From NCBI GenBank assembly GCA_937951695.1, contig CALFBL010000349.1, positions 1-7,995 on the forward strand: 7,995 nt of DNA. Direction: 5' to 3'. Shown here one piece after another: positions 1-6,841 of the stretch. The number at the start of each line of letters is the position of its first letter. The first letter of the stretch is position 1. Made by a program: the position numbers and the translations under genes. The notes below the pieces were generated by a model that searched no databases, had not been told where the DNA came from, and was given only the letters and a program-made list of their open reading frames with translations. The DNA is from an uncultured Granulosicoccaceae bacterium. GTDB lineage: Bacteria; Pseudomonadota; Gammaproteobacteria; Granulosicoccales; Granulosicoccaceae.

Positions 1-1
1 T

Positions 2-238
2 GGGATAACCGTCAACGCAATTGCCCCGACTGTTTTTCGATCCCCATTAACGGCGTGGATGTTCGAGGATACCGAACAGGCGAAGGCGGTGCGCAACGGA
101 TTTCTCACCCGCGTGCCGGTGGGACGGTTGGGCGAGCCAGAAGATTTAGCAGGCCCCTTACTGTTTCTGGCATCCAGTGCGTCTGACTTTTACACAGGTC
201 ATGTCTTGTACGCCGATGGCGGCTATACATCGGGGTGA
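2..238 (+). CDS. SDR-family oxidoreductase, C-terminal part (5' end outside window)
   Basis: This open frame enters from the left edge and encodes the last 78 residues of a short-chain dehydrogenase/reductase, an NAD(P)-dependent cytoplasmic enzyme that oxidises alcohols or reduces ketones. The sequence shows the typical SDR C-terminal half. It begins with G-I-T-V-N-A-I-A-P, the strand that follows the catalytic helix. It then has the R-V-P-V-G-R-L-G-E-P-E-D-L segment, L-F-L-A-S, and the end G-H-V-L-Y-A-D-G-G-Y. The catalytic Tyr-Lys pair and the cofactor motif lie upstream of the window, so cofactor and substrate cannot be judged. Its stop codon (236-238) overlaps a possible GTG start of the next gene and lies 2 bases before that gene's ATG, so the two are probably co-translated. 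A 3-oxoacyl-ACP reductase or gluconate 5-dehydrogenase-like annotation would be usual for this family. Its place beside a second dehydrogenase and a BKACE suggests a hydroxy-acid oxidation role, which is inference. Confidence 0.9.
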   Translation, partial: GITVNAIAPTVFRSPLTAWMFEDTEQAKAVRNGFLTRVPVGRLGEPEDLAGPLLFLASSASDFYTGHVLYADGGYTSG

Positions 239-240
239 GC

Positions 241-1167
241 ATGACACAGCCTTCACGTATCGCGGTAATCGGCGCTGGTCTCATGGGTCATGGTATTGCT
301 CTGACTTTCGCGCAAGCTGGGCACGCGGTGTCAGTCTATGATCCCATCGCAAATTCACTGTCCACGTTGCACCAGCGAATCAAAGAGAGTTTGCTGCTAG
401 TGGGTCGGGATGCGACTGAGCTTGATGAAATCGTTGAGCGCGTTGTACCGTGTTCATCGATTCGGGCAACTGTCAGTGCAGCTGAGATTGTTATTGAAGC
501 AGCGCCGGAGAAGCTTGAGTTAAAACAGCAATTGTTTGCAGAAATTGAAGCCAGCGCACCAATCGATGCGGTCCTTGCGTCGAATACATCGGTCATACAG
601 ATCTCGAAGATCATGGGTGATCTGAATCATCGGCAGCGAGCATTAGGCACGCATTGGTGGAACCCACCGCACCAAATCCCTTTGGTTGAAGTGGTGAAAA
701 CAGAATGGACCGATGCATCGTGCGCGCAGGCGATGTTCGATCTGCTGCAAGCAGTAGGTAAGACGCCTGCGATGGTTGAAAAAGATGTGCCCGGGTTTAT
801 CGGTAATCGACTGCAGCATGCGTTATGGCGTGAAGCAATATCACTGGTTGAGAATGGCATCTGTACCGCTGATACGGTAGACGCTGTGGTTAAGGCCAGC
901 TTCGGTCGACGACTTGCCGTTTTAGGTCCGCTTGAGAACGCAGATCTTGTTGGTATTGAATTGACTCAGGACATTCACAGGCATGTGCTGTTTGATCTTG
1001 AGTCGAGTGGTGATGCATCGCACTACTTGCAACAACTGATTGATGACGGGCGAACGGGAATGTCAGCAAACGTCGGGTTTAGAGATTGGAATGAAGGCGA
1101 CGTTGCGCGAACCAAAGAGCGCGTATCGCAGTACTTGAGAAAACTGGAGACGTTGTTGTCGAAGTGA
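241..1167 (+). CDS. 3-hydroxyacyl-CoA dehydrogenase-family enzyme (3-hydroxy acid dehydrogenase, carnitine dehydrogenase-like architecture)
   Basis: This is a soluble NAD-dependent dehydrogenase of the 3-hydroxyacyl-CoA dehydrogenase superfamily, 308 residues from ATG 241, which is normal for the single-function members. The N-terminal Rossmann fold has G-A-G-L-M-G at about 11-16 and an acidic residue (Asp34) closing the second strand, as expected for NAD. E-A-A-P-E (about 86-90) and S-N-T-S (114-117) follow. The active-site motif is T-H-W-W-N-P-P with His138 and Asn141, then L-V-E-V with Glu150. The helical C-terminal domain opens with P-G-F-I-G-N-R-L (Asn189). Family members oxidise the 3-hydroxyl of acyl-CoAs, of 3-hydroxybutyryl-CoA, or of free acids such as L-carnitine. 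The last group is the likelier functional analogue given the BKACE downstream. A GTG at 235 gives two extra residues, but the GGGG run at 232-235 is well spaced for the ATG at 241, so I prefer that start. The substrate is not settled. Confidence 0.9.
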   Translation: MTQPSRIAVIGAGLMGHGIALTFAQAGHAVSVYDPIANSLSTLHQRIKESLLLVGRDATELDEIVERVVPCSSIRATVSAAEIVIEAAPEKLELKQQLFAEIEASAPIDAVLASNTSVIQISKIMGDLNHRQRALGTHWWNPPHQIPLVEVVKTEWTDASCAQAMFDLLQAVGKTPAMVEKDVPGFIGNRLQHALWREAISLVENGICTADTVDAVVKASFGRRLAVLGPLENADLVGIELTQDIHRHVLFDLESSGDASHYLQQLIDDGRTGMSANVGFRDWNEGDVARTKERVSQYLRKLETLLSK

Positions 1168-1174
1168 TGAGTTT

Positions 1175-1203
1175 TTAAGTAAATGGAAATACGCATTTAT
1201 AAA
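1175..1203 (+). promoter_or_regulatory. weak candidate sigma-70 promoter in the gap before the transporter operon
   Basis: The 108-base gap between the dehydrogenase stop and the binding-protein start is AT-rich at its left side. TATAAA at 1198-1203 matches the -10 consensus in five of six positions. TTAAGT lies 17 bases upstream at 1175-1180 and matches the -35 consensus in only about three positions. This could give the transporter genes their own transcript, but matches of this quality occur by chance, and the gap is short enough for read-through from the dehydrogenases. No clear operator or terminator hairpin is seen. Confidence 0.25.
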
Positions 1204-1257
1204 AAAACTGTTGCAATCGATGACGCTTGAGCCAAAGCAGTACCCACATAAGCAGAT

Positions 1258-1267
1258 GGAGGAGAGG
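1258..1267 (+). promoter_or_regulatory. very strong Shine-Dalgarno of the substrate-binding protein gene
   Basis: GGAGGAGAGG sits 8 bases before the ATG at 1276 and contains an extended match to the anti-Shine-Dalgarno sequence. It is far stronger than the sites in front of the other genes here, several of which have hardly any. This fits the need for many copies of a periplasmic binding protein compared with its membrane partners. It also fixes the start codon. Confidence 0.8.
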
Positions 1268-1275
1268 AACTGAAA

Positions 1276-2547
1276 ATGAGACACAAGACGACACGCCGTA
1301 AATTCATGGGTGGACTGGCTGCCACCTTTGCAGCCCCTGCTATATTGAAGCACACACGAGCCTATGCCGCGGACCCGGTCATTCGCATCGGGCATGTAAG
1401 TCCGAGAACCGGACCATTGGCAGGGTTTGCAGAGGCTGATGATTTTGTATTGGAAGGCATCAAAGCCGCGATGTCGGGCGGCGTGGAGAACAACGGTAAA
1501 ACCTATCAAATTGAGATCATTTCAAGAGACAGTCAGTCCAATCCGAATCGAGCCGCAGAAGTGGCTGCGGACCTCATTCTTGGTGAGGAAGTGGACATTA
1601 TCGTGGCCGCCTCCACACCTGACACCACTAATCCGGTAGCCGATCAGGCTGAAGTGAACGAAGTGCCGTGTATCACGACGGATTGCCCATGGCAGCCGTA
1701 TTTTTTTGGTCGTAACGGTAACCCAGCCGAAGGTTTCGAGTTTACATACCACTTCTTCTGGGGTCTTGAAGATGTTATCGCCAATTTTCTGGATCTTTGG
1801 GCTGGCTCGGGTGTTGCAAAAAAAGTCGGTGCTCTGTTTCCTAATGACGCCGATGGCAATGCCTGGGGAGATCCTGAGCTCGGTTTTCCAAAGCCTTTGA
1901 AAGAGGCAGGATTCGGATTAGTCGACCCAGGCCGGTATCAGCCGCTTAATGATGATTTTTCCAACTACATCGGTGCCTTCAAAGATGTCGGCGTGGAGAT
2001 CGTTACGGGCAACATGATACCGCCTGACTTCGCCACCTTCTGGGCGCAAGCGGCCCAGCAAAACTTTAGTCCCAAGGTGGTCACGATAGGTAAGGCGTTA
2101 TTGTTTCCATCGGTCATTGAATCCTTGGGCGATCGAGGCGATGGTCTGACTTCAGAAATTTGGTGGTCTCCAAACCATCCGTTCCGTTCATCACTAACCG
2201 GTGATAGCGCGAAGGCGTTGGCTGATGGCTATACTGCCCTCAGCGGTCGACCCTGGACACAACCCATTGGTTTCAAACACGCACTGTTTGAAGTGGCGAG
2301 GGATGTGGTAGCCAGAGCGAGTGACCTAGATGATCCTGCGTCGATTATTGATGCCATCAAGTCCACCTCGATGTCGACAGTGGTTGGGGATGTCGATTGG
2401 TCCAAGGGGCCTGTGCCTAACGTGACCAAAACACCGTTGGTGGCCGGTCAGTGGCAAAACCGCGGGGATGCCACTGAATTGGTGATAACCACCAACAAGC
2501 AAGCGCCAGAGATCCCGGTTGGTGGCGATCTGAAGCTCCTGAGCTGA
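1276..2547 (+). CDS. Tat-exported ABC transporter substrate-binding protein, LIV/HAAT type (periplasmic binding protein type 1 fold)
   Basis: This is the periplasmic ligand-capturing subunit of the ABC importer encoded just downstream, 423 residues including the signal. The N-terminus carries a twin-arginine signal: T-R-R-K-F-M at residues 6-11, a moderately hydrophobic stretch (12-24) and a likely cleavage after A-Y-A at 31. The protein should therefore be exported folded, and there is no lipobox. The mature part begins V-I-R-I-G-H-V-S-P-R-T-G-P-L-A-G, the opening strand and ligand-loop pattern of the branched-chain amino acid/amide binding proteins (Peripla_BP_6 type). The two-lobe type 1 fold is implied by family and length. 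Short aromatic-rich stretches occur (C-P-W-Q-P-Y-F-F, T-Y-H-F-F-W-G, I-W-W-S-P-N-H-P-F), some possibly near the ligand cleft. The stop is 4 bases before the LivG-family start. The ligand cannot be read from sequence. The neighbouring enzymes argue for a small hydroxy or keto acid rather than leucine, isoleucine or valine, which is inference. Confidence 0.92.
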   Translation: MRHKTTRRKFMGGLAATFAAPAILKHTRAYAADPVIRIGHVSPRTGPLAGFAEADDFVLEGIKAAMSGGVENNGKTYQIEIISRDSQSNPNRAAEVAADLILGEEVDIIVAASTPDTTNPVADQAEVNEVPCITTDCPWQPYFFGRNGNPAEGFEFTYHFFWGLEDVIANFLDLWAGSGVAKKVGALFPNDADGNAWGDPELGFPKPLKEAGFGLVDPGRYQPLNDDFSNYIGAFKDVGVEIVTGNMIPPDFATFWAQAAQQNFSPKVVTIGKALLFPSVIESLGDRGDGLTSEIWWSPNHPFRSSLTGDSAKALADGYTALSGRPWTQPIGFKHALFEVARDVVARASDLDDPASIIDAIKSTSMSTVVGDVDWSKGPVPNVTKTPLVAGQWQNRGDATELVITTNKQAPEIPVGGDLKLLS

Positions 2548-2551
2548 TCGA

Positions 2552-3283
2552 GTGAGCGAGTCATCTCTTTTATTAGTGGAAAACGTATCGAAGTCGTTTG
2601 GTGCAGTGAAGGTTGCCGACGCGACGAATTTGGAAGTTAACGCTGGGGAGGTGGTTGGCATACTTGGCCCCAATGGCGCCGGTAAGACGTCCTTATTTAA
2701 TTTGATTACCGGTGCCTTGTCGGCTGATTCAGGGACCATAAACTTTAAAGGTAATGACATCACCCGAACTAATGCGGCGTATCGTTGCAAGCTGGGTATG
2801 GCACGCTCGTTTCAAGTGCCCCAACCGTTTGTTGGCATGAGTGTATTTGAAAATGCCTTGGTAGGTGCGACTCACGGGGCTGGATTAAAACCTAGTGCTG
2901 CGAACGCGCACGTGGTGAGTGTGCTGGACGCGACCGGGCTGATGGCTCGTGCCAATGTGAAGGCAGGTGTCCTCACTCTGCTGGAGCGAAAAAGGCTTGA
3001 GCTTGCCCGAGCTCTGTCAACCAAGCCGTCGTTATTATTGCTCGATGAAATAGCCGGTGGGTTAACGGACTCAGAATGCGAGTCCTTGATTACGAGTATC
3101 AAAAATGTGCATTTGCAGGGCACCACGATCATCTGGATTGAGCACATCGTGCACGCGTTACTTGCTGTTGCACAGAAATTGATTGTGCTGGATTTTGGCA
3201 AAGTCATCGCTGCAGGTCAGCCCGATGAAATCATGGCCAGCGAACAAGTAAGGCAGATCTATTTGGGGGTAGACAATGCCTGA
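2552..3283 (+). CDS. ABC transporter ATP-binding protein, LivG family, with atypical signature motif
   Basis: This is one of the two cytoplasmic ATPases that power the importer, 243 residues, of normal LivG length. Walker A is G-P-N-G-A-G-K-T-S at 39-47. The Q-loop glutamine is at 88 in R-S-F-Q-V-P-Q-P-F. Walker B with the catalytic glutamate is L-L-L-L-D-E at 161-166, and the switch histidine is His198 in I-E-H. The ABC signature, expected as LSGGQ or LSYGQ before K-R-L-E-L-A-R-A-L, is instead L-T-L-L-E-R at about 141-146. The glycine and glutamine are missing while the flanks are intact. I recall some LivG paralogues with a similar L-T-L-L form, so this may be a subfamily trait rather than decay. 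The start is GTG, 4 bases after the previous stop, with no clear Shine-Dalgarno, so it probably relies on translational coupling. Its end overlaps the LivF-family start by 8 bases. Confidence 0.93.
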   Translation: MSESSLLLVENVSKSFGAVKVADATNLEVNAGEVVGILGPNGAGKTSLFNLITGALSADSGTINFKGNDITRTNAAYRCKLGMARSFQVPQPFVGMSVFENALVGATHGAGLKPSAANAHVVSVLDATGLMARANVKAGVLTLLERKRLELARALSTKPSLLLLDEIAGGLTDSECESLITSIKNVHLQGTTIIWIEHIVHALLAVAQKLIVLDFGKVIAAGQPDEIMASEQVRQIYLGVDNA

Positions 3284-3986
3284 TGCGTTGCTACTAGCAC
3301 AAAAACTCGATGCGTTTTATGGGGACTTTCAGGCACTTTTCGGTGTGAACATCAGCGTCGACGCAGGTGAAGTGCTTGCGATTATTGGTGCCAATGGGGC
3401 GGGTAAAAGTACCTTGCTAAGATCTTTGGCCGGGTTAATAAAAAACGACTCCAACCAAGTGGTGTTTAAAGGGCAATCCATTGGGGATAAGCGAGCAGAT
3501 ACCATTGCTCGATTGGGTATTGCGCTGGTACCCGAGGGACGTCAATTATTTCCCTCCTTGTCGGTAGAGGAAAATTTGAAACTAGGGGCAAAAGTCGGGC
3601 GCCGAGGGTATTGGACACTGACTTCGGTGTACGAGCTATTCCCGATATTGAACGAGCGACGCAACACTGCCCCCACTGCATTGTCGGGTGGACAACAACA
3701 GATGGTAGCGATTGCACGGGCATTGATGTCGAACCCGGAAGTGATCTTGTTCGATGAGATCAGTTTAGGCTTAGCGCCAGTGATCATAAACGATATTTAT
3801 AACGCCTTTCCCACCATCATCGAACAAGGAGTCACTGCGGTTATTGTTGAGCAGGACATATCACGTGCCTTGTCGGTTGCCTCGCGGGTGTATTGCCTGC
3901 AGAAGGGCAGTGTCAAGCTGGAGGGTTTAACAAGAGAGAAAACACGTGATGCGATCACGGCAGCTTACTTTGGGGTGGCAGTGTGA
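3276..3986 (+). CDS. ABC transporter ATP-binding protein, LivF family
   Basis: This is the second cytoplasmic ATPase of the importer, 236 residues, typical LivF length. Walker A is G-A-N-G-A-G-K-S-T at 38-46. The Q-loop region is V-P-E-G-R-Q-L-F-P-S-L-S-V-E-E-N-L at about 85-101, a LivF hallmark. The signature is a canonical L-S-G-G-Q at 136-140 followed by Q-Q-M-V-A-I-A-R-A-L, and Walker B is V-I-L-F-D-E at 156-161. The switch position reads V-E-Q-D, with the glutamine that LivF proteins usually carry instead of histidine. It pairs with the LivG-family protein, whose own signature is unusual, so this subunit supplies the only canonical LSGGQ of the pair. The ATG lies inside the end of the preceding gene and has GGGGGT at 3265-3270 as a reasonable ribosome binding site. 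The stop overlaps the start of the first permease gene. Confidence 0.95.
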   Translation: MPDALLLAQKLDAFYGDFQALFGVNISVDAGEVLAIIGANGAGKSTLLRSLAGLIKNDSNQVVFKGQSIGDKRADTIARLGIALVPEGRQLFPSLSVEENLKLGAKVGRRGYWTLTSVYELFPILNERRNTAPTALSGGQQQMVAIARALMSNPEVILFDEISLGLAPVIINDIYNAFPTIIEQGVTAVIVEQDISRALSVASRVYCLQKGSVKLEGLTREKTRDAITAAYFGVAV

Positions 3987-4849
3987 TGGAATGGTTGGGT
4001 GTGGTGGTTCAGGGTGTTTTGTTAGGCGGGCTCTACGCCCTGTTCGCTACAGGGCTGTCGCTGATGTTCGGTGTGATGCGTCTGGTGAATATCGCGCACG
4101 GTGACCTTATTGTACTCGGCGCCTACATCGCATTAAGTACGGTAGCAATACTGGATGTACACCCAGTAATAGCGATGGTCCTGGTTGTACCCATTATGGG
4201 GTTTGTGGGATACGCGCTGCAAAGAACACTACTCAACCGGACGTTGGGCGCCGATATCTTGCCTCCTCTACTGGTTACCTTTGGCTTATCCGTCATTTTG
4301 CAAAACGCATTACTGGAGATATATTCGGCCGATCCGCAAAAGTTAAGTGCAGGCCCGATGGAGACTGCCAGTGTTAGCTTCGGTTCGCTCTCAGTTGGCG
4401 TATTTCCGCTGCTAACATTCGTCTCAGCAATTGTGCTTATTGGGTTGCTGCAGTGGGTTTTCTATCACACGAGCTTGGGGCGTGAATTTAGAGCAGTGTC
4501 AGACAATCAAGAAATCGCTCAACTGATGGGCATCAACAAGGCCCATGTGTTTGGTGTTGCCATGGCGCTTGCGTTTGCAGTAACAGCAATTGCCGGTATA
4601 TTGTTTGGAGTGCGAACCAGTTTCGATCCTTCCATTGGTGGTGGACGATTGCTGTTGGCGTTTGAGGCTGTGATCATTGGTGGGCTTGGTAATCTGTGGG
4701 GTACATTGGCTGGAGGCATTATTCTAGGTGTTGCGCAAACTGTGGGTGGCCAAATAAACCCCGGGTGGCAACAACTTGCTGGACACATCGCGTTTTTGTT
4801 TGTGTTAGCGATCAAGCCCACTGGGCTTTTTCCGCGGGTGGCTCATTGA
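3986..4849 (+). CDS. ABC transporter inner-membrane permease, LivH family
   Basis: This is one of two permeases forming the membrane channel of the importer, 287 residues from ATG 3986. The N-terminal region has G-L-S-L-M-F-G-V-M-R-L-V-N-I-A-H-G-D at 23-40, the signature stretch of LivH proteins. Hydrophobic segments lie at roughly 6-28, 40-56, 58-78, 92-112, 132-158, 186-208, 222-250 and 262-280, which fits the usual eight or so spans. The C-terminal part has E-A-V-I-I-G-G-L-G-N-L-W-G-T-L-A-G-G and ends near K-P-T-G-L-F-P-R, again typical. The ATG overlaps the preceding stop in TGATG. A GTG one codon earlier (3983) is the alternative start and makes no practical difference. One base separates its stop from the next ATG. 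The family is certain; the transported compound is not. Confidence 0.94.
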   Translation: MEWLGVVVQGVLLGGLYALFATGLSLMFGVMRLVNIAHGDLIVLGAYIALSTVAILDVHPVIAMVLVVPIMGFVGYALQRTLLNRTLGADILPPLLVTFGLSVILQNALLEIYSADPQKLSAGPMETASVSFGSLSVGVFPLLTFVSAIVLIGLLQWVFYHTSLGREFRAVSDNQEIAQLMGINKAHVFGVAMALAFAVTAIAGILFGVRTSFDPSIGGGRLLLAFEAVIIGGLGNLWGTLAGGIILGVAQTVGGQINPGWQQLAGHIAFLFVLAIKPTGLFPRVAH

Positions 4850-4850
4850 T

Positions 4851-5906
4851 ATGAATGCTGATACCAAAGGCGTATTGAAAACAACCATATCGCGTTCTTC
4901 GCGAGTGTCGATCATCGCGATGGTGTTGTCGCTGGTCCTGATGCTCGTGTTAGCGTGGGCCCCGTATTGGGCCGGGCGTGCGGAGATGAGGCTGCTTGGC
5001 GAGCTGTTCCTGTACTTGTCTTTGGCGAGTTTGTGGAATTTGATGGCAGGCTACGCAGGGCTGGTTTCTGTGGGCCAACAGGCCTACGTTGGTTTGGGTG
5101 GCTATTTACTGTTTGCGTTGACCATGTTTGGTGGGCTACATCCTGTAGCGGCGGTTTTGCTGGCGGGAGTTTTCTCGGCCTTCCTTTCTCTACCGGTGGC
5201 AATTTTGATCTTTCGCCTACATGGTGCCTACTTTGCGATAGGCACTTGGGTCATAGCGGAAATGTTCCGGCTGTCGTTTGCGCAAGTGCAATCGCTGGGT
5301 GGGGGCTCAGGAACCTCGTTACCGATTGGAGTGGTTAAGTCGTTAGCGGCAAGCCGAAGTGGGCGGGAGTCATTAAGCTACTGGCTGGCTTTGGGGGCCG
5401 TGGTGTTTACACTCGGGTTTGTATTTTTTTTCATGCGATCAAAAAAGGGTCTTGCCCTGACGGCCATTCGAGACAGTGAAGCCGGTGCGGCTGAGTTGGG
5501 TATCAATATATGGCGCAGTAAATTGGAAGTGTACGTCTACACGTCCGCTATTACCGGCGTTATCGGTGGTTTAATTTTCTTGCAAAAACTGCGCATCTCA
5601 CCCGATGCGGCCTTTTCGGTCAGCGACTGGACAGCCTTTGTTATCTTCATTGTGGTGATTGGCGGCATCGGTACGCTGGAAGGGCCAATCATTGGCACAT
5701 TGTTGTTCTTTATTTTGCGTGAATCCATGGCAGACCTTGGCACCACCTATTTGATGATTCTGGGGTTAGTCGCGATTGTGATTATGCTCAAAGCGCCGCA
5801 GGGTATTTGGGGTCTGATTCGTCAAAAATTTGATATAGAACTGTTTCCTTTGAGTTACTTCGTCCACCAGAAAGATGCATCCACACAGAAATCATCCGGC
5901 GCATAG
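4851..5906 (+). CDS. ABC transporter inner-membrane permease, LivM family
   Basis: This is the second permease of the importer, 351 residues, within the usual LivM range. A basic, probably cytoplasmic N-terminus of about 18 residues precedes the first span (about 19-41). The family motif follows at 67-85, including G-Y-A-G-L-V-S-V-G and A-Y-V-G-L-G-G-Y. Further spans lie near 92-122, 125-145, 175-197, 230-247, 261-290 and 298-317. A cytoplasmic loop with A-I-R-D-S-E-A-G-A-A-E-L-G-I at about 203-216 is the expected LivM coupling-loop region. The late motif G-G-I-G-T-L-E-G-P-I-I-G-T is also typical. The last 35 or so residues form a hydrophilic tail. The gene starts 1 base after the LivH-family stop, with GGGTGG at 4835-4840 as a usable ribosome binding site, and ends 2 bases before the BKACE start. 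This ties the catabolic enzyme to the importer. Confidence 0.94.
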   Translation: MNADTKGVLKTTISRSSRVSIIAMVLSLVLMLVLAWAPYWAGRAEMRLLGELFLYLSLASLWNLMAGYAGLVSVGQQAYVGLGGYLLFALTMFGGLHPVAAVLLAGVFSAFLSLPVAILIFRLHGAYFAIGTWVIAEMFRLSFAQVQSLGGGSGTSLPIGVVKSLAASRSGRESLSYWLALGAVVFTLGFVFFFMRSKKGLALTAIRDSEAGAAELGINIWRSKLEVYVYTSAITGVIGGLIFLQKLRISPDAAFSVSDWTAFVIFIVVIGGIGTLEGPIIGTLLFFILRESMADLGTTYLMILGLVAIVIMLKAPQGIWGLIRQKFDIELFPLSYFVHQKDASTQKSSGA

Positions 5907-5908
5907 TT

Positions 5909-6841
5909 ATGGCTAAGCAAAAAAAGACAATCATTACATGTGCGGTTACCGGTGCCATTCACACACCCACCATGTCGGATGCTTTGCCTTATACCTACGA
6001 CGACATTACAGCCCAAGCGGTAGAGGCTGCTGAAGCCGGAGCGTCGATTTTACATCTGCACGCTAGAAATCCTAACGACGGATCTCCATCGGTTAATCCT
6101 GAGGATTTTAAGCCGTTTCTTCAGCGCATCAAGCAAGCCAGCGATGCGGTGGTGAATCTTTCTACCGGTGGATCTTTGACGCTCTCGATTCAGGATCGGA
6201 TAAAGCCTGCCAATACCTTTAGCCCTGAGATGTGTTCCATGAACATGGGTTCGATGAATTTTTCATTTCATCCGCTCGCCGGACGATACGATGAATGGAA
6301 GTTTGATTGGGAAAAAGAATATGTTGGGAGCTCCGATGGCAACATATTCCGAAATACCTTCCGAGACATACGAGAGGCTGCGGAAACGCTTGCGCCACAT
6401 GACATCAAATTTGAACACGAATGTTACGACGTAGGGCATCTGTACAATCTGAAATTTTGTATGGACAGTGGTCTGTTCAAAGCCCCCATTTTTATCCAGT
6501 TTATTTTTGGCATCCTCGGCGGTATTGGTCCTGAAGTTGATAACCTGATTTTCATGAAGCGCACCGCAGATCGGTTGTTCGGTGATGACTATCGATGGTC
6601 GGTGTTAGGCGCTGGTGGTGCGCAGATGTCCTTGGCTACAACAGCCAGCCAGCTCGGCGGTAACGTTCGTGTGGGTCTTGAAGATAGTTTGCTAATAACG
6701 CGAGGCACGCTTGCCATATCCAATGCCGAGCAGGTGAAAAAAATTCGTCGAATCATTGAAGACTTAGGGAGCGACGTGGCCACACCCGGTGAGGCGCGCG
6801 AGATTCTAGCGTTGAAGGGACGCGATAAGGTCTGCTTCTGA
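5909..6841 (+). CDS. beta-keto acid cleavage enzyme (BKACE, DUF849 family)
   Basis: This is a cytoplasmic metal-dependent enzyme of the 3-keto-5-aminohexanoate cleavage enzyme family, 310 residues. BKACE enzymes condense a beta-keto acid with acetyl-CoA and split it into acetoacetate and a shortened acyl-CoA. Known substrates include 3-keto-5-aminohexanoate and 3-dehydrocarnitine. The sequence keeps the family active site. Glu or Asp candidates sit in the N-terminal strand, H-L-H-A-R gives the zinc ligands His49 and His51, and N-L-S-T-G-G at 83-88 carries the conserved serine. R-V-G-L-E-D at 254-259 supplies the conserved Arg, the third zinc ligand Glu258 and Asp259. A TIM-barrel fold is implied by the family. 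It starts 2 bases after the LivM-family stop with almost no Shine-Dalgarno, so translation is probably coupled. Being last in a transporter operon suggests it acts on the imported compound or its oxidation product. The BKACE subgroup, and so the substrate, cannot be fixed by eye. Confidence 0.94.
   Translation: MAKQKKTIITCAVTGAIHTPTMSDALPYTYDDITAQAVEAAEAGASILHLHARNPNDGSPSVNPEDFKPFLQRIKQASDAVVNLSTGGSLTLSIQDRIKPANTFSPEMCSMNMGSMNFSFHPLAGRYDEWKFDWEKEYVGSSDGNIFRNTFRDIREAAETLAPHDIKFEHECYDVGHLYNLKFCMDSGLFKAPIFIQFIFGILGGIGPEVDNLIFMKRTADRLFGDDYRWSVLGAGGAQMSLATTASQLGGNVRVGLEDSLLITRGTLAISNAEQVKKIRRIIEDLGSDVATPGEAREILALKGRDKVCF

Noticed and set aside
1063..1509. 148-residue minus-strand open frame across the gap and the start of the binding-protein gene
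   Set aside because: It is antisense to two well-supported genes, has biased composition and covers the strong Shine-Dalgarno of the binding-protein gene.
2326..2790. 154-residue minus-strand open frame over the end of the binding protein and the start of the LivG-family gene
   Set aside because: It is antisense to two certain genes, including the Walker A region, and has no recognisable motif.
4955..5338. 127-residue plus-strand open frame inside the LivM-family gene
   Set aside because: It is Trp-, Cys- and Gly-rich, out of frame with a clear LivM-family protein, and shows no family motif.
1276..5906. A plain branched-chain amino acid (LIV-I) transporter
   Set aside because: The family is right, but the neighbouring dehydrogenases and BKACE, the Tat signal and the odd LivG-family signature argue against simply transferring the E. 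coli function.
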